From assembly GCA_965220935.1 (NCBI GenBank), contig OZ244857.1, positions 3,534,001 through 3,598,000 on the forward strand: DNA of 64,000 bases. The letters are read 5' to 3'. Origin of the DNA: Bin80 sp965220935. GTDB taxonomy: Bacteria; Bacteroidota; Rhodothermia; Rhodothermales; Bin80. The notes under the pieces are model-generated. The model was not told the DNA's origin and searched no databases. It worked only from the letters and a program-made list of their open reading frames with translations. Made by a program: the position numbers and the translations under genes. Of this stretch, positions 49,119 to 59,353 are shown one piece after another (within the stretch, counting starts at the first letter, position 1; each line of letters starts with the position of its first letter).

Positions 49119-49689
49119 CAGATGGCGAGGAATGGCTGATGTTGGTGAATCATAAAGCATAAGGCTGCAATGACGACCAGCGTTAAAGAGACAGCCAACA
49201 AGTAGCCTGCCAAGAGCGTCATGCCTAAGGATAGAACAACTACGGTAAAATAATAAAATTTGGGAATTATATACGTGAGTACATAGGATGGAAAGGCCAT
49301 CATAAACCAACTAAAAGGGATTAACACGGGTACTAGGTTAGCGACTTTGTATCCAAGCAATCCAGTATACTCGTGCCCACTGAATGGAAACCCAGTTTTT
49401 GTCCCCAGCAATTCCATGACCAGAGAAATGGCACTGGCTGAGATAAGAGCTGGCAACCATTTGATTCCAACTCTAGGAATTAAAATGAGTGCAAGAACCG
49501 CGAATGCGAGGATCACATGTCCCCTTGAAAAGATCAAAAATGGTATGGATAAAACCCTGCAGATGAAGGAAATTGGGCAAGAAGTTGAGGATTGAGACCA
49601 AACCCAACTAAAACAAAAACAGTAAAAATCCAAAGTAAGGTAATGCCTATTCGATCAGAAGAGGTGAAGGCAGACTTGGACTTAGCCAT
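49118..49689 (-). pseudogene. CruF-like carotenoid hydratase (carotenoid biosynthesis protein), truncated and frameshifted
   Basis: Two reverse frames are present. The N-terminal one (49534-49689, from MAKSKSAFTSSDRIGITLLW) and the second (49118-49633) give a multi-membrane protein with SASAISLVMELLGTKTGFPF, GHEYTGLLGYKVANLVPVLI and SWFMMAFPSYVL. The GFPFG.Y.YT..LG and IP..W.MM motifs are those of the DUF422/CruF family that adds water to carotenoid ends. The C-terminal part is lost at the solo IS end. A one-base shift lies between 49560 and 49600. A short match to its central DNA, GAATTATATACGTGAGTAC, recurs at 56822-56840. Confidence 0.7.
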
Positions 49690-49864
49690 TAAGTAAGGTA
49701 GAGCACTTGAGAAATAGAACACATCATACATTCATGGGGTCAATGAGAGTAAGGTTTATCTCCTCAATGTCACCCACGAAAAGACTTATTTGAATGCAAA
49801 CACGGGAATACTTGATTGCTATGCTCATGTTCCTTTAATGGGCTAAATACATGGACTGAGATAA

Positions 49865-51040
49865 TCAAGAGGATTCAATACTCTCTGTCAAAAGTTGTAA
49901 ATACCTCTGATACGCAAATAGGCGGTTTCTCTTCTTTCCAGTGATTTCTTTCACGATCCCTATCTTTTCAAGATGATGGATGGACTTGTATACTGTCGGC
50001 AAAGAACTCCCTGTAGCTTGGGAAATGTAAGGCGCAGAGATGATGAGTCGCTTCTGAAGAATAGAGAACACTTGTAGTGCTGAGGCTGCTAATCTACCAG
50101 ATTGGTTGATTTTTTGAGTATCCTCATCAAACAATTGGAGAATGTTTTTGGCGAGTTGAACCCCATGTCCAGAAGTTTCAATGATACCGTCCAAGAAGAA
50201 ATCTAACCAAGTTTCCCAATCTCCGTGAGTTCGTACGCGCTGAAGTAACTCATAATAATTGGATCTATGGCGCTTAAAGTAGAGACTGAGATAGAGAGTC
50301 GGATGTTGAAGTAATCCGCTATGGACAAGGTAGAGTGTAATGAGTAGTCGCCCCAAACGACCATTTCCATCAAGGAATGGATGAATGGTTTCAAATTGAA
50401 CATGAATCAGACCTGCCTTCATGAGCGGAGACAGTTCATGGTCATCCGAATGGATAAACCTTTCGATATCACTCATCAGGTCAGCAATGTAGGTGTGAGG
50501 CGGTGGAACATACATGGCATTTCCTGGACGGGTACCACCAATCCAGTTCTGGGAGCGTCTAAATTCACCGGGTAGTTTCGTGCTTCCCCTTCCACCCGAT
50601 AGCAGGATTCCATGCATTTCGCGCATCAGGCGTTGACTTAAGGGGAACCCATCGTTTAATCGTGTCACACCATGGTTAATTGCTGAAACACAGTTTGACA
50701 CTTCCTCTATTTCATCAATAGGTACGCTGGGAGGCTGGTCTATCTCAAAGAGAAATAAATCCGAAAGTGATGATTGAGTACCTTCAATCTGTGAAGACAG
50801 CAGTGCCTCCTGTCTTACATATGTGTATAGGAAAATGGAAATGTCTGGAAGAATCTCAGAGATACCATCCAAGCAACCAATGGTCCAATAAGCTTTTTCT
50901 AGATTTGAACGTAGAGTTTCCATGTTGATTGGAGGATTCGGAGGCAACCATGGAGGCAGATAAGCCTCCACTCGTTCCTGCACATGCGAGATCGTAATCT
51001 TCTCTCCAATCCGTGATTTGTTATTTTTTGGATGCATCAA
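49865..51040 (-). CDS. Fic-domain protein (AMPylase-type) with N-terminal inhibitory helix
   Basis: The frame is complete at 391 residues. The N-terminal Fic_N region contains LSSQIEGTQSSLSDLF (residues 81-96), the SxxxEG inhibitory motif that places Glu86 in the active site. The core has the Fic motif IHPFLDGNGRLGR (about residues 219-231) with the catalytic His, and a flap-like YVPPPHTYI segment. The C-terminal 90 residues form a winged helix (ISAPYISQATGSSLPTVYKSIHHLEKIGIV). Such proteins transfer AMP or a related group to target proteins and may regulate their own transcription. It is the one undamaged gene between damaged cruF and coaD. Confidence 0.9.
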   Translation of the reverse strand: MMHPKNNKSRIGEKITISHVQERVEAYLPPWLPPNPPINMETLRSNLEKAYWTIGCLDGISEILPDISIFLYTYVRQEALLSSQIEGTQSSLSDLFLFEIDQPPSVPIDEIEEVSNCVSAINHGVTRLNDGFPLSQRLMREMHGILLSGGRGSTKLPGEFRRSQNWIGGTRPGNAMYVPPPHTYIADLMSDIERFIHSDDHELSPLMKAGLIHVQFETIHPFLDGNGRLGRLLITLYLVHSGLLQHPTLYLSLYFKRHRSNYYELLQRVRTHGDWETWLDFFLDGIIETSGHGVQLAKNILQLFDEDTQKINQSGRLAASALQVFSILQKRLIISAPYISQATGSSLPTVYKSIHHLEKIGIVKEITGKKRNRLFAYQRYLQLLTESIESS

Positions 51041-51654
51041 AAAGAATCGTTTGATAATTCTTACTAAATAAACGAAAATAGGTTTTCCTTTATTTATCGA
51101 TTAATTAAATTTTTATTCTCAAGACAAAGATTTGTTGGGAAGATACGTTAAAATATCAAGATCTATTGGATCTCATTGTGCGTCTATAAAAACGATGAAT
51201 CAACTCTATAAAATGCTTTTAACGCATTATATGCGTATTTCTTCAATAGCAGGGAGGTGCTATGGAGTTCTTCTTAGAATGAAGAGGGTCATGTTTGCAT
51301 CTGTGAGAATGGAAAGTATTATACTTAACTAAACTTTAGTTACGTTTTATATAAATAAACGAAAACGCGATTTCCTTTATTAAGAAAATTCTATAATAAA
51401 GGATCGTTAAGTAAAAAATGATTAATTTTTTTCATAAATAGAGCATGTTGGAGAAAATAATGAGATGATTTGATGAAGCGATTGACCCAGTAAACAAGTT
51501 CAATTCAATGTACTCTCTAAAGTCAAGTAGATAACTGTGCGGGCACCCGGGAGAGGTAGATTCCTGGAGGGTCATCATGCATTCTACAGCAGAAACAAAC
51601 TCCTATGGATGTAACCTATACAGTTTAATGCTACTGCTGCCTTCGGAGCGCCGC
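51041..51654. other. AT-rich non-coding stretch
   Basis: There are 614 bp without a supported gene. A 66-codon forward frame at 51132-51332 has no motif. The near-perfect palindrome AACTAAACTTTAGTT followed by ACGTTT occurs at 51327-51347 and again at about 49007-49027, next to a solo IS end, so it may belong to a mobile element. Confidence 0.4.
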
Positions 51655-52380
51655 CTACTGTGAAGTCAAGGCCTCAGCAATCACTTCGGGCACAAAGGGA
51701 CGGATATCACCATTCCAGTGAAGGATATCTCGAACCAGCGAGGAACTGGTGAGTGCATGAGTGGCATCGGTATGAAAAAATACGGTGTCCAGTTTGGGAA
51801 TCATTCTGCGATTCATATATGCCATTTGGGATTCGTAGTCAAAGTCCCTTGATGAGCGCAGTCCACGGACTAGGGCACATGCTCCAAGATGTTCTGCATG
51901 TTGGGCAATCAAGCACTCAAAGCCCATGACACGAATATTCTCCAGATGGGTGGTCGACTTGCGGATTAGGTCAATGTGAGTTTCCGCCTTCCGCTTTAAC
52001 TTTTCAAAGTTGTCCCCAAATTGTTTCCACGCGTCCACGGCCGACTGGGCAATGCGAACCTTGATATAGCGCCCACTACGAACGATCACAGCCCCGACTT
52101 TGAGCGTTCCCCAACTACTACGAATCAAATGCGCCATATGAAACGCAAGCACCGACAGAAACAAGTGGGCCTCAGCACGGTGATGGATGGGACGTAATCC
52201 TAACTCCGATTTCATTGAGCGAAAAGTCTGTTCAATCTCTGATAATCGCCAATAGGTGCGTGCAATGGTCTCACAGTCCCAGTCGGTGTGGCTCGTGCGT
52301 AACACATAGCCTCCGTCTGTACATCTGAAGTTAATCCTAAAAATCATCAGATTCACTGGGTTTACCGGGATTTTCCTCAT
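51655..52380 (-). pseudogene. coaD: chimeric frame: transposase pieces fused to the C-terminal two thirds of CoaD
   Basis: The 241-codon frame has three parts. Residues about 20-92 (YVLRTSHTDWDCETIARTYW, LSEIEQTFRSMKSELGLRPI, HRAEAHLFLSVLAFH) are the C-terminal region of an IS4/IS1634-like transposase. Residues about 93-135 (SGRYIKVRIAQSAVDAW) match the tail of the IS1380-type pseudogene at 6320-6466. Residues about 138-241 (STTHLENIRVMGFECLIAQH, LVRGLRSSRDFDYESQMAYM, SSSLVRDILHWNGDIRPFVP) are phosphopantetheine adenylyltransferase from about residue 46 to the end. The N-terminal TxGH nucleotide-binding motif is missing, so it cannot make dephospho-CoA. CoaD is normally essential, so another copy must exist if this is real. 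Confidence 0.75.
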
Positions 52381-52459
52381 TTTTCTTCCCTAATATCCGC
52401 TCATTTAGGGATATTTGGGGCATTTTTAGTGGATTTAGGGCTTATTTATCGATTTTTTG

Positions 52460-54105
52460 CAGCAATTCCCACTAACGGCATAGAATTTAGTTGATTTAGT
52501 ATTTCATGTACATCTCCTGCAAATCTGGCGGGTTTTGCTTGTTTTTGAGGATCAATTCCTGCAATAATCGGACGTTTTATGATCCTTTTTTCTGTACGTT
52601 CTGACGACTGGACACACCACACCCAGCCCCTCATATAATCGGGGTTCACGCTCTGTTCCCACTGCTCTGGTTTCCGCTAAGACGAATCATTTCTACAGTG
52701 ACCCTAAATCCCTCCGCCATCCCCAGGTATAGAAATTCCCAGCTCTCTAAATCAAACTCTCGGAACAGGTTTCGCACGCGCTCTCTAAGGCATCTTGGAA
52801 CAACACATCACAGAGTTGTTCCACTTGATCCACCAAAAAGGCCAGCATCATCAGGCAGGCAAAGACCGTGGACAAATGCTTGTAACCGTGTCCATAATTA
52901 TGCTCAAAATTGTAGCCCTGATTCTTGAGGGTGCTGATGGTTTCATTTTCAATTCTCCACCGTGACCGGCCCGCTCGCATGATCTTCTCATCAAGAGAAA
53001 TATCGGTCACCCAAGAAAAACGCGTTGTTCTGGGTTTAGAGTGCTTCTTGGTCCCCGGTCTGGTTTCATATACCTCTAAAACATTGACCCGCCGATTGGA
53101 TGCGTTGTTGTGATAGCGAAAACGATACTGAATTCCTTCAACCTCCATCACCACCTCTTGGGTCTGGTCACTGCGATCAATATAGTTAAACATGGACGTA
53201 TGATCTCCAGGCTTCTGATATATCTTAAATTAAGGTACCCTAAAAGCCGAAGATAGGGCGCATTGTCCATCTTGGACCACAATCGTTGAGGATGTTCTCG
53301 CTGAAAATGCTCCAAGAATCGCTGCCTGCACTGCGCTCAGAATCGTTTTTTGTGGCGCCATCGCTCTTGATGATCAGAGGAATTACGATCTTTTTGAACG
53401 GATGAACCAGTGCAGCACATAGCATGTGATGAAAATACGTCTTCGTTCCATTGCGATGCTGGCAGTGGACCGACTTGGATGAAAACATGCCGGTTCCGTC
53501 TATGGCAAGCAGTACATGATTCTCAATATACCGAAAACCCTCCAGAATCTTTCTCCGTTGCAATTGAGCAAAAATCATCCCACGCAAATTAAATGGATCC
53601 ACTTCATCAAGACGCTTGCGCGTACCCGAATCACTGGGCATATGGTTCACAGACGCTTCATATTGGCGATGATCGCAGGAGAACCATTGCGAATCTTTTG
53701 ATCAAATTCTAGCACACTTCAAATGAGCAAACCCCGACATCAGGTAATTCAGCAGTGTAAATCCCCGTGACACATTCGTATCCTCAATCTGCTCAAAACA
53801 GCTGCGGATGGTGTGAATCAAGTGTTTCTTGTGAAAATACTTCCGTGACTTCCGTTTCATTGATGATAAGTGAATGATGGAATCAATCATAACTAATACA
53901 CAAATGAGCAGCAGAATAATTAACCAGCCTCGCATGAAGAACCATTGTCCTCAAATAAATGCCTATTTGATCAGATGAGTCGTTATAACGTCCAAAATGT
54001 GCTCTTCTGACGAAAATTCAGCAAAATAGTTTACGAAACTCACGTTTAACAATAGGCCCCAAAGTGCGCTATGGTGGGAAGTTTTAAACTTAGTGGGAAT
54101 TGCTG
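52460..54105 (-). mobile_element. 1.65-kb IS element with 16-bp perfect inverted repeats
   Basis: The ends are CAGCAATTCCCACTAA (52460-52475) and its exact inverse TTAGTGGGAATTGCTG (54090-54105). The interior carries a decayed DDE transposase (IS4-superfamily type). Derivatives are the 201-bp element at 21583-21783 and the solo end at 49024-49118. It truncates the 5' side of the duplicated protease segment that begins just after it. I cannot see a clean target duplication. Confidence 0.75.
52747..53857 (-). pseudogene. IS4-superfamily DDE transposase, frameshifted
   Basis: Starting at ATG 53857 (MKRKSRKYFHKKHLIHTIRS), the pieces are SRGFTLLNYLMSGFAHLKCA (to about 53702), a frame at 53240-53650 with LAIDGTGMFSSKSVHCQHRN, TYFHHMLCAALVHPFKKIVI and KNDSERSAGS, and a frame at 52747-53193 with RFSWVTDISLDEKIMRAGRS, RWRIENETISTLKNQGYNFE, HNYGHGYKHL and LMMLAFLVDQ. 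The first Asp (DGTG) and the Glu region (RWRIENE) are visible. Stops at about 53655 and 53220 inactivate it. Confidence 0.75.
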
Positions 54106-54898
54106 GTCAATAATGGCTTTCATGGAGAAATTCCTCCCCAATTGGGGAGCATGAATGACCTATTCGTTTTGGATTTGTCCAATAACAGATTCTACGGCCA
54201 AATTCCACTTGAACTTGGCCATTTGTGGAACTTGGAAACCCTCAATCTTTCTGATAACGAGTTTATCGGCGTACTCCCCCGATCTTTAATGAGGCTTAGA
54301 AACTTGCGTTTTTTTTCGCACAATGGAGCATGTGCACCAAGTGATGAAGAGTTCCAGAGATGGGTTCAATCAATTGAAAAATATGAAGGAACCACATGTC
54401 CACCTCTCTCCTCAATCCAGTTCATTCACAATGCAATGCTTCCTGACCCAGTCAATGTATCCATTGGTGGCATTAAACTTGCGAGTCACAAACCGACCAC
54501 GATTAAAGGCTTGCCTATTTCTTTCAGTCAATGTATCCATTGGTGGCATTAAACTTGCGAGAGATATTGAATTCAAAAGCGCCACCGGTTATACTCCCAT
54601 ACGAGCGGGGTCATATAGCGCGTTGATTCAATCACAAGGTACTGCGACAACACAGTCCATAACTGTTCCAACAGGATTCTTATACCCCAATCGTTCATAT
54701 GCAGTGTTCACCCTTGGCAATGAGTTAACTGTTGCATCCAAGGTTCTGGAAACCCGCTTGACTTCTTTGGTTGATAACCTTGTCAATGTGATGCTGGTGC
54801 ATGGTTCTGCTGATCTAGGCACAGTGCGTATTCAGACAATTGATCTATTTGCTGATCCACGTACAGCACCACCGACGAGGCTACTTGCAAGTAATTTC

Positions 54899-56182
54899 GG
54901 CGCTTCCGCTTTTTTTTGTGAAAAAAGTCATGATTTTGCGCATCTGGGGCTTAGATCAAGTCCGCCCAAATGGAAGTAAATTGCATCAATAAATCGTTCT
55001 TTATTGCGGAATCCATGTGCACGGATTTTGACGGTTTTGATCCGACTATTGATGCTTTCAGCCGGGCCATTACTGACATCAACAACAATGGCATTGATGA
55101 TCCCCCAGAGATGCTTTTAAATCATTCTGGCGACATCTCTGACTGGCTCAAGCCGACAGCGCAACTCAATGTTTTATTCCAAGTCCCAAGTTGCGCTTTT
55201 ATAGTCCCACATTTTTCTGAACGTTTGGCCCAGGCTTTGGAGGGAACTGGTGCGTATGGCATGGAAGGCCCTCTTTTGCGCTAATGACATGTTGTGAGGA
55301 CTTTTGAGCCAACTATACTTGGTACCCGTCAGAATCGGATTGCCTTCCTTGAGGAGCGCTTTGTGCTGGACTTTATCCACCGAAACTCCCAGATGCTTCG
55401 CGACATGAAACCGATCAAAGCAGACCTTCTTTTTTGCGTCTGGCAGACAAGCTAAGGTTGCACGAATATAGGCAGGCCACATGTCCATGCTCCTGATCCC
55501 GTTCAACTGCTCGGTGGATAATTGCTAGCGCATCAACACCTTGTGATCACGCCCAATGCCGACACCGTTGCTGTGTCGGCATCGGATACGACAGTAAAGT
55601 ACTTATGTCCTTTCTTATAAGCCACCTCATCGACACAGATGTTCGCAACCACCTGCTCTTTTTTTCTTGCCAGCCCACGATGAACAATGCCCGCAATGGC
55701 TTTCCATCCAAGCCCCATCTGACGAGAAATCGCCAATAGACTCGCCTCTTTGATCCACCCAATTACCGACTCCTCATAAGTATACCGAGAACTCGGGCCC
55801 GCCCATGGAACCCGCGCCGTCTTTACCCCACACTCACTACACTTGATCCGTGGAACCTGCGCTCTCAACGCCGTTTGATACTTACAGGTATCCAAATGCC
55901 GCCATTGACGCGCAAATCATAAAATGGACTCGCCTTTCCACACTTTGGACACTCCAGTGACGATGTGTCAGTACAAGTCACCGTCCTCTGTTTCGCTGTA
56001 TCATCCTCTATAATCTTCCATGGTGCCTCCAAACCTAAACTTTTACTCACCGAATTCTTTTTCATTTGTTGATTAAATTGTTAAGTGGATAATTAACCAT
56101 AGTCAGTAGGATAAATCCTACCAAGTATGATACGAAAATTCCTAAAATTTACAATTTCTCTCACACTTTAGGCGGAAGGCCC
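54899..56182 (-). mobile_element. ISL3-family element, subfamily B, copy 2 with 8-bp target duplication
   Basis: The ends are GGCGCTTCCGC and GCGGAAGGCCC. The element is flanked by GTAATTTC (54891-54898) and ATAATTTC (56183-56190), and the uninterrupted gene copy at 47688-47695 has a single ATAATTTC. The insertion is therefore proven by comparison within the window and shows the ISL3-type 8-bp duplication with one later base change. The element is 1284 bp. Confidence 0.9.
54928..56065 (-). pseudogene. ISL3-family transposase, frameshifted
   Basis: From ATG 56065 (MKKNSVSKSLGLEAPWKIIE) the zinc-ribbon part with LECPKCGKASPFYDL is followed by a shift at about 55890. The next frame, 55533-55895, has KCSECGVKTARVPWAGP and CVDEVAYKKGHKYFTVV. 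The frame at 55174-55506 has MDMWPAYIRATLACLPDAKK. The C-terminal portion with the Glu region is interrupted near 55170 by a small deletion relative to the copy at 1989-3155. It is inactive. Confidence 0.8.
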
Positions 56183-56849
56183 ATAATTTCAAGTTTAACC
56201 AAGTACGACCATATTTTTCAATAGATTCCGATTACCACAGAATTGAAGTCATATCAGATGGCAAGAAAATAGAGGTTTTTGATCTAGATCTAAATGGGTA
56301 TCATGGTAAGACATTGATTCTAAATCTGTCCAATACCGCTAAAAATCTGGATATTTTTTCAGTAGATGAAAATGGACGAGTAGATATTTCGAATACAGTG
56401 ACTGGCATAGATATTGAAGATACTGAGACTCCGATTGAGTTCGTGCTTCATGGGAATTATCCGAATCCATTCAATCTGTCCACACGGTTTCGGTTTGATC
56501 TCCCAAAGCCAGCTCAGGTAAGCATGCAAATTGTAGATATGATTGGACGGGAGGTGCTCAGAGTACCTGCAATAGACTATGGAACAGGTTCAGATCTTGA
56601 AATTGAACTGAACACAGCAAATCTGGCCAGTGGAACCTATCTATATCGTATGATTGTGGTCAACGCGGAAAATCGGTATGTAAAAACGGGACGGATGACA
56701 TTGGCAAAATGACCAGTTTGGTGCATTGATTCGTCTCGGTTACTGCGTGAACCAGGATCGGATATGTGTTCCTGCGTATTGGCTGTTCTGGTTAAAGTGG
56801 ACTACGCACCGAAAGTTTAGTGAATTATATACGTGAGTACCCATCTATT

Positions 56850-57983
56850 TGACGGCTACCTTTTGCGTATCCATTTCACGGCTCATAGGAGTCTCTAACG
56901 AGAACGCTCCTCCACGTGCAGATGCCCCAATCCCGGAGGCCTATAACACATTCGCAGATGCATTGATATCTGATGGCCACATGCCATACACTTAAACTTG
57001 CGATTGACTTTATCTGTATGACCACACTGATTACAGCGTTGACTGGTATACTTCGGATCAACAGGGACAACCCTGCCAAACTTGTAATCGCAATAGGAAT
57101 TAAAGCGTCCCCATCCAATGACGCGGTTTAACCCTGCTTTTGCCTTCATATTGGTTCCAGGGTTCTCAACCGTGCCCTTGGACATAGTCTTGATCTTCAT
57201 GTTTACGCCTTATTGGACAATCTACGGCTATGTTGATGTGCCGCATTCGTTCTGCAGTTCTCGCTTCCACTTGTTGATCGTTCGCTTCGTTCGACCAGAT
57301 CCTTTCTGTTGTCGGGCTAACTTACGTTCATACCTACGGATCTTAATCTCCTTATCCGTTAAGTCAGGGATCGGTAACATGCCCTGTTCACCATCCGTTG
57401 AGGAATACGAGATGTTATAGGTGTTCAAATCAATGTCGATCTCTTTGCCATCGTCCACCTTCTCTGGTAGATTAGTGAATTTGTAAATTACGCTCATCTT
57501 CCAGTACCGTCCATCTTTTTTCACGGCCACTTCAACAGGCTCAGCAAGGATTACCACCGTGTCTACGCATCTTCATCCACCCAACCTTTTGAATGTAAAT
57601 GTTATCATCTACAATCTTAAAGCACCTTTTGGAGCCGCGAACGATTTATTCTTGTACTTAGTGTGAAACGTAGGATGGTCACGTAATCCCTAAAGCTTGC
57701 CAAGCCTCGGCCTGTCCTTTCAATGTATAACGAACAATAGCAGATGAGTACATCAATAACCAACGCGTTTCTTTACGCAAGATTGGGTATCGTTTAATTA
57801 ATGCATAAAAAGAGGTGGATGGGTTTTCAGTATCCTGATCCTCAACTTCTTTGTTTCAAGATCACATTCCACACATATAAACACGCCCCGATCAGTCCAT
57901 GTAGTAGCAGGGCATAAACGATACTCTATTCCACGATAGGAACAGTTTGAATCTGAAGGGTTAGAAGCCTTTTTAACAGGCAT
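56850..57983 (-). pseudogene. TnpB (IS605 OrfB) pseudogene
   Basis: The frame at 57228-57557 has VAVKKDGRYWKMSVIYKFTN and a helical KEIKIRRYERKLARQQKGSG, the middle of TnpB before the RuvC-like domain. The frame at 56895-57200 has GWGRFNSYCDYKFGR, then the zinc finger TSQRCNQCGHTDKVNRKFKC and MACGH. N-terminal scraps extend to about 57983. TnpB proteins are RNA-guided nucleases tied to IS200/IS605 elements, but frameshifts near 57560 and 57210 make this copy non-functional. No tnpA is present. Confidence 0.7.
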
Positions 57984-58371
57984 GATGTCAAGTCTACGTT
58001 GATGTTATGGTAAGCAATAGGGTAGAATCTCCTCTATCCTATTGTGTCTGTTAACTCCCTCAAATAGAATGGTTCCATTCTTTGGGTACTCAGGTATGTA
58101 ATTCCCCTTAAATTCAGATATATCAGAGCTTGAAACTCTTCGGTTGATATCCTGTGGCGTAGATGAATCCTCGCAGAGATTGATGCTCCTGAAATCTACA
58201 CAGACTGGACTCCAACTAGTCTAAACTTAGCATGAGTTTCGTTGAGACCATCAATTCCAAGGAACTATTCAATCCAAGCCACCTGTATCGGCTTTGATCA
58301 TCAATTCCTTCATCTTTGGTCATTTCTCAAACTTGAGCGTATACCTACTTTTCTCAGATTTAATTCACTTC
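57984..58371. other. intergenic stretch upstream of murQ
   Basis: No supported gene is seen. The stretch probably includes the murQ promoter. A 26-codon in-frame extension upstream of the murQ start (from 58294) is hydrophobic and not conserved in the family, so I treat it as untranslated. Confidence 0.35.
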
Positions 58372-59289
58372 ATGCCCAACCCTCCTCCTTTGTTTGATGA
58401 ACTCCAAAACCTGATTACCGAACAGCGTAATCCTAAGTCCTTGAATATTGACCATGCTTCCGTTGAAGAAATTCTCACGATTATCAACACCGAAGATCAG
58501 TGTGTCCCTCTGGCGGTCAAAGACGAAATTGCCTATATTGCGCAGGCCGTTAATATTGTGACAACAGCCTTAAAAAACGGAGGCCGATTGTTCTATGTAG
58601 GCGCTGGAACCAGTGGACGCCTTGGCATTCTAGATGCATCTGAATGTCCACCCACATTTGGATCCTCTCCTGAAGAGATACAAGGGATCATCGCTGGCGG
58701 AAAAGAGGCGGTTTTTCGGGCGCAAGAGGGGGCAGAGGATATCGCTTCAGACGGTGCAGATGCACTCACTGATGCAGGAGTATGCTCTGCAGATGTTGTC
58801 TGTGGAATCGCTGCTAGTCGGCGCACCCCATTTGTAGTCGGTGCAATCACCCAAGCCAAAAAGATCGGATGTAAGACGCTATTTATCACCTGTAATCCGA
58901 GATCCACCTTCAACATCGCAGATGTTGATGTCGCCATTTGTGTTGTCGTCGGACCTGAGGTGATCATGGGATCCACCCGCATGAAAAGTGGAACAGCCCA
59001 AAAACTTGTCCTTAACATGATTACAACCGCCTCCATGATACGGTTAGGTAAAGTATACCAAAATATGATGGTAGATTTGCAAATGACCGCCGAGAAGCTG
59101 ACGCAGCGATCTCGCCGCACGGTCATGACCGTGACGGGATTGAACTATGAGGATGCCACCGTAGCACTCGCTGCCGCCGATGGACATGTCAAAACAGCAC
59201 TCGTGATGATTCTCGCCAATGTTTCCAAAGAAGACGCTCTCGCTCGTCTAAAAAAATCGGATGGATTTGTGCGGGGTGCTTTGAAGTAA
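58372..59289 (+). CDS. murQ: N-acetylmuramic acid 6-phosphate etherase
   Basis: I chose ATG 58372 because the protein then begins MPNPPPLFDELQNLITEQRN as family members do (305 residues). The SIS domain holds FYVGAGTSGRLGILDASECP with the catalytic-type Glu, GSSPEEIQGIIAGG, and MGSTRMKSGTAQKLVLNMIT, all MurQ hallmarks. The enzyme splits the lactyl ether of MurNAc-6-phosphate to give GlcNAc-6-phosphate and D-lactate in cell-wall recycling. It stands just left of a parS-like site and mfd; no PTS or anhMurNAc kinase gene is adjacent in the window. Confidence 0.93.
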   Translation: MPNPPPLFDELQNLITEQRNPKSLNIDHASVEEILTIINTEDQCVPLAVKDEIAYIAQAVNIVTTALKNGGRLFYVGAGTSGRLGILDASECPPTFGSSPEEIQGIIAGGKEAVFRAQEGAEDIASDGADALTDAGVCSADVVCGIAASRRTPFVVGAITQAKKIGCKTLFITCNPRSTFNIADVDVAICVVVGPEVIMGSTRMKSGTAQKLVLNMITTASMIRLGKVYQNMMVDLQMTAEKLTQRSRRTVMTVTGLNYEDATVALAAADGHVKTALVMILANVSKEDALARLKKSDGFVRGALK

Positions 59290-59317
59290 TCATTTGTAAC
59301 AGTCCTAAAAATTGGTA

Positions 59318-59333
59318 TGTTTCACGTGGAACA
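59318..59333. promoter_or_regulatory. parS-like centromere site
   Basis: TGTTTCACGTGGAACA matches the ParB-binding consensus TGTTTCACGTGAAACA at 15 of 16 positions. It lies between murQ and mfd. A second site is at 63244-63259. Confidence 0.85.
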
Positions 59334-59353
59334 TATTGCTGTAGTCCTAAGGT

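Larger units (their letters stand above)
54100..56712 (+). pseudogene. second copy of the 3' third of the subtilase gene, interrupted by an ISL3 element
   Basis: DNA 54124-54890 and 56183-56819 is nearly identical to 46998-48324 of the protease gene. It encodes the last LRRs (preceded by a slightly different repeat, NNGFHGEIPPQL), the DUF4397-like domain and the T9SS tail. Three differences stand out: the T run is T8 (54309-54316), so the LRR-to-tail frame is open; a 35-bp segment ending in TTAAACTTGCGAG is duplicated around a 40-bp insert at 54485-54528, which breaks the frame again; and an ISL3 element sits at 54899-56182. The 5' two thirds with the protease domain are absent. It may serve as a recombination donor. 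Confidence 0.85.

Noticed and set aside
51132..51332. 66-codon forward frame in AT-rich DNA
   Set aside because: Composition typical of chance frames; no support.
58294..58371. 26-codon N-terminal extension of murQ
   Set aside because: Hydrophobic and unlike MurQ N-termini, which begin with the sequence after 58372.
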